From Pseudomonadota bacterium (GTDB lineage Bacteria; Pseudomonadota; Gammaproteobacteria; QQUJ01): a stretch of DNA of 64,000 nt. How positions within the stretch are numbered: the first letter of the stretch is position 1; each line of letters starts with the position of its first letter. This document shows positions 63,508-64,000 of the stretch, piece by piece. The notes beneath the pieces are model-generated. The model was given only the letters and a program-made list of their open reading frames with translations, ran no database searches and had not been told where the DNA came from. The stretch is taken from contig QQUJ01000016.1 of the NCBI GenBank assembly GCA_008501635.1, positions 62,001-126,000 on the forward strand, written 5' to 3'. The translations under genes were made by a program, and so were the position numbers.

Positions 63508-64000
63508 GAGGGTGAGGGCTCCGCTTCGCTATCCTCCTGCGCTCCCTTGCCGGTCTCCGCCACGGGCTCCGCCATGCCCAACTGATCACGGAGAATGAAA
63601 TTGAGGTTCTTCTCTTGCTCCAACGCCTTGCGCAGCGCCGCCATCTCCTGTGACTGTTCTTCCGCTGCATGCTCCAGAGTCTTGATGGTAGCGGTGAGTT
63701 CCTTGACCTCACGAGGGGCTTCGGACGATTCCGGTGCCGCCGGTCCCGCCGCCAAACGTTCCCGCAGCGCGGCGACCTCCTGTTCCAGTTTCTTGGCACG
63801 GGCATGGGTGTCTTCGAGATCCATTTCCAGGGTTTTGATGCAGGTTTCCGATTCCCGCAGCATGCGCTCCAGCGCCATCAACTCGGGCGGCAGCTCCTCG
63901 CTGTCCGCACTCCCGGCAGCTTGACCCGGCTGGGCCATCTTGTACTTGAGCTTGGTCACCAGTTCATGCTGGCCGGCGAGGGCGTTGCGCAGAGTCTTCA
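63504..64000 (-). CDS. Coiled-coil protein, N-terminus outside window
   Basis: The frame is open from the right edge of the window to the stop at 63504; the 5' end is missing. The visible 164 or so residues begin KTLRNALAGQHELVTKLKYK and are then almost entirely coiled coil (ETCIKTLEMDLEDTHARAKK, LTATIKTLEHAAEEQSQEMA) with a tail rich in Glu, Pro and Ser. A GTG inside it is not needed as a start. The overlap with the VWA gene suggests the two proteins work together. Function unknown. Confidence 0.75.
   Translation of the reverse strand, partial: KTLRNALAGQHELVTKLKYKMAQPGQAAGSADSEELPPELMALERMLRESETCIKTLEMDLEDTHARAKKLEQEVAALRERLAAGPAAPESSEAPREVKELTATIKTLEHAAEEQSQEMAALRKALEQEKNLNFILRDQLGMAEPVAETGKGAQEDSEAEPSPS

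Noticed and set aside
1-64000. tRNA, rRNA, CRISPR array, transposase or prophage genes
   Set aside because: None was found by reading for tRNA arm motifs, regular direct repeats or transposase-like proteins. Weak tRNA-like structures could still be missed without a search program.

Overview
The window looks like chromosomal DNA of a heterotrophic or mixotrophic gammaproteobacterium with moderately high GC. The reasons are a MerR-type LiuR leucine-catabolism regulator with its palindromic operator, AceK, SlyX, an AddAB-like helicase/nuclease pair of the kind common in gamma- and betaproteobacteria, and a squalene synthase beside dxs. The genus cannot be fixed from the sequence. No rRNA, tRNA, CRISPR array, prophage or intact insertion sequence was seen.

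Layout. (1) 1-3.9 kb, minus strand: a VWA protein (cut by the window edge) with its MoxR ATPase, an EAL-domain remnant, an ECHDC3-like enoyl-CoA hydratase paralogue, a YciA-like thioesterase and an isochorismatase-type hydrolase. (2) 4-16.5 kb: leucine/isovalerate catabolism. liuR is followed by an opposing tetR, then one long plus-strand operon with liuA, liuB, liuC, liuD and liuE, interleaved with three hotdog thioesterases, a thiolase, a second acyl-CoA dehydrogenase and a DsbA/HCCA-isomerase-fold protein. It turns isovaleryl-CoA into acetoacetate and acetyl-CoA. (3) 16.5-28 kb: glutathione peroxidase, isocitrate lyase with a divergent LysR regulator, a metallo-beta-lactamase-fold hydrolase, a thioesterase, a DmdC-type acyl-CoA dehydrogenase, AceK and a CitE-like CoA-ester lyase. 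(4) 28-32.7 kb: an AT-rich gap, an HNH endonuclease, slyX, dxs and squalene synthase. (5) 32.7-43.6 kb: malate synthase G, glycolate oxidase glcDEF, a divergent IclR regulator and a TRAP transporter. (6) 43.7-53.7 kb: a mixed accessory stretch with 5'-nucleotidase, AlaX, a ferritin-like protein, a zinc-ribbon HEAGH membrane protein, an LRAT-like protein, a lipid kinase, a Cache-HAMP receptor with no output domain, GFA and VOC proteins and an HD-GYP derivative. (7) 53.8-64 kb: a DUF429 protein, the AddA/AddB-like pair, a thioesterase, a DUF4156 lipoprotein, and a VWA membrane protein overlapping a coiled-coil gene cut by the window edge.

The metabolic genes converge on two-carbon metabolism. 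Leucine and acyl-CoA breakdown give acetyl-CoA. Isocitrate lyase and AceK divert isocitrate into the glyoxylate shunt. GlcDEF oxidises glycolate to glyoxylate, and malate synthase G condenses glyoxylate with acetyl-CoA. Repeated TTTCA-N5-TGAAA palindromes in front of glcD/iclR and upstream of the TRAP operon suggest that the transporter belongs to the same 2-hydroxyacid regulon.

The least explained parts are the Cache-HAMP protein with its small cytosolic partner (49.6-51.4 kb), a second LiuR-type operator between alaX and a ferritin-like gene (45.4 kb), a TM2-DctQ fusion in the TRAP transporter, and an AT-rich gap ending in a strong terminator with no convincing gene before it (28.0-28.6 kb).
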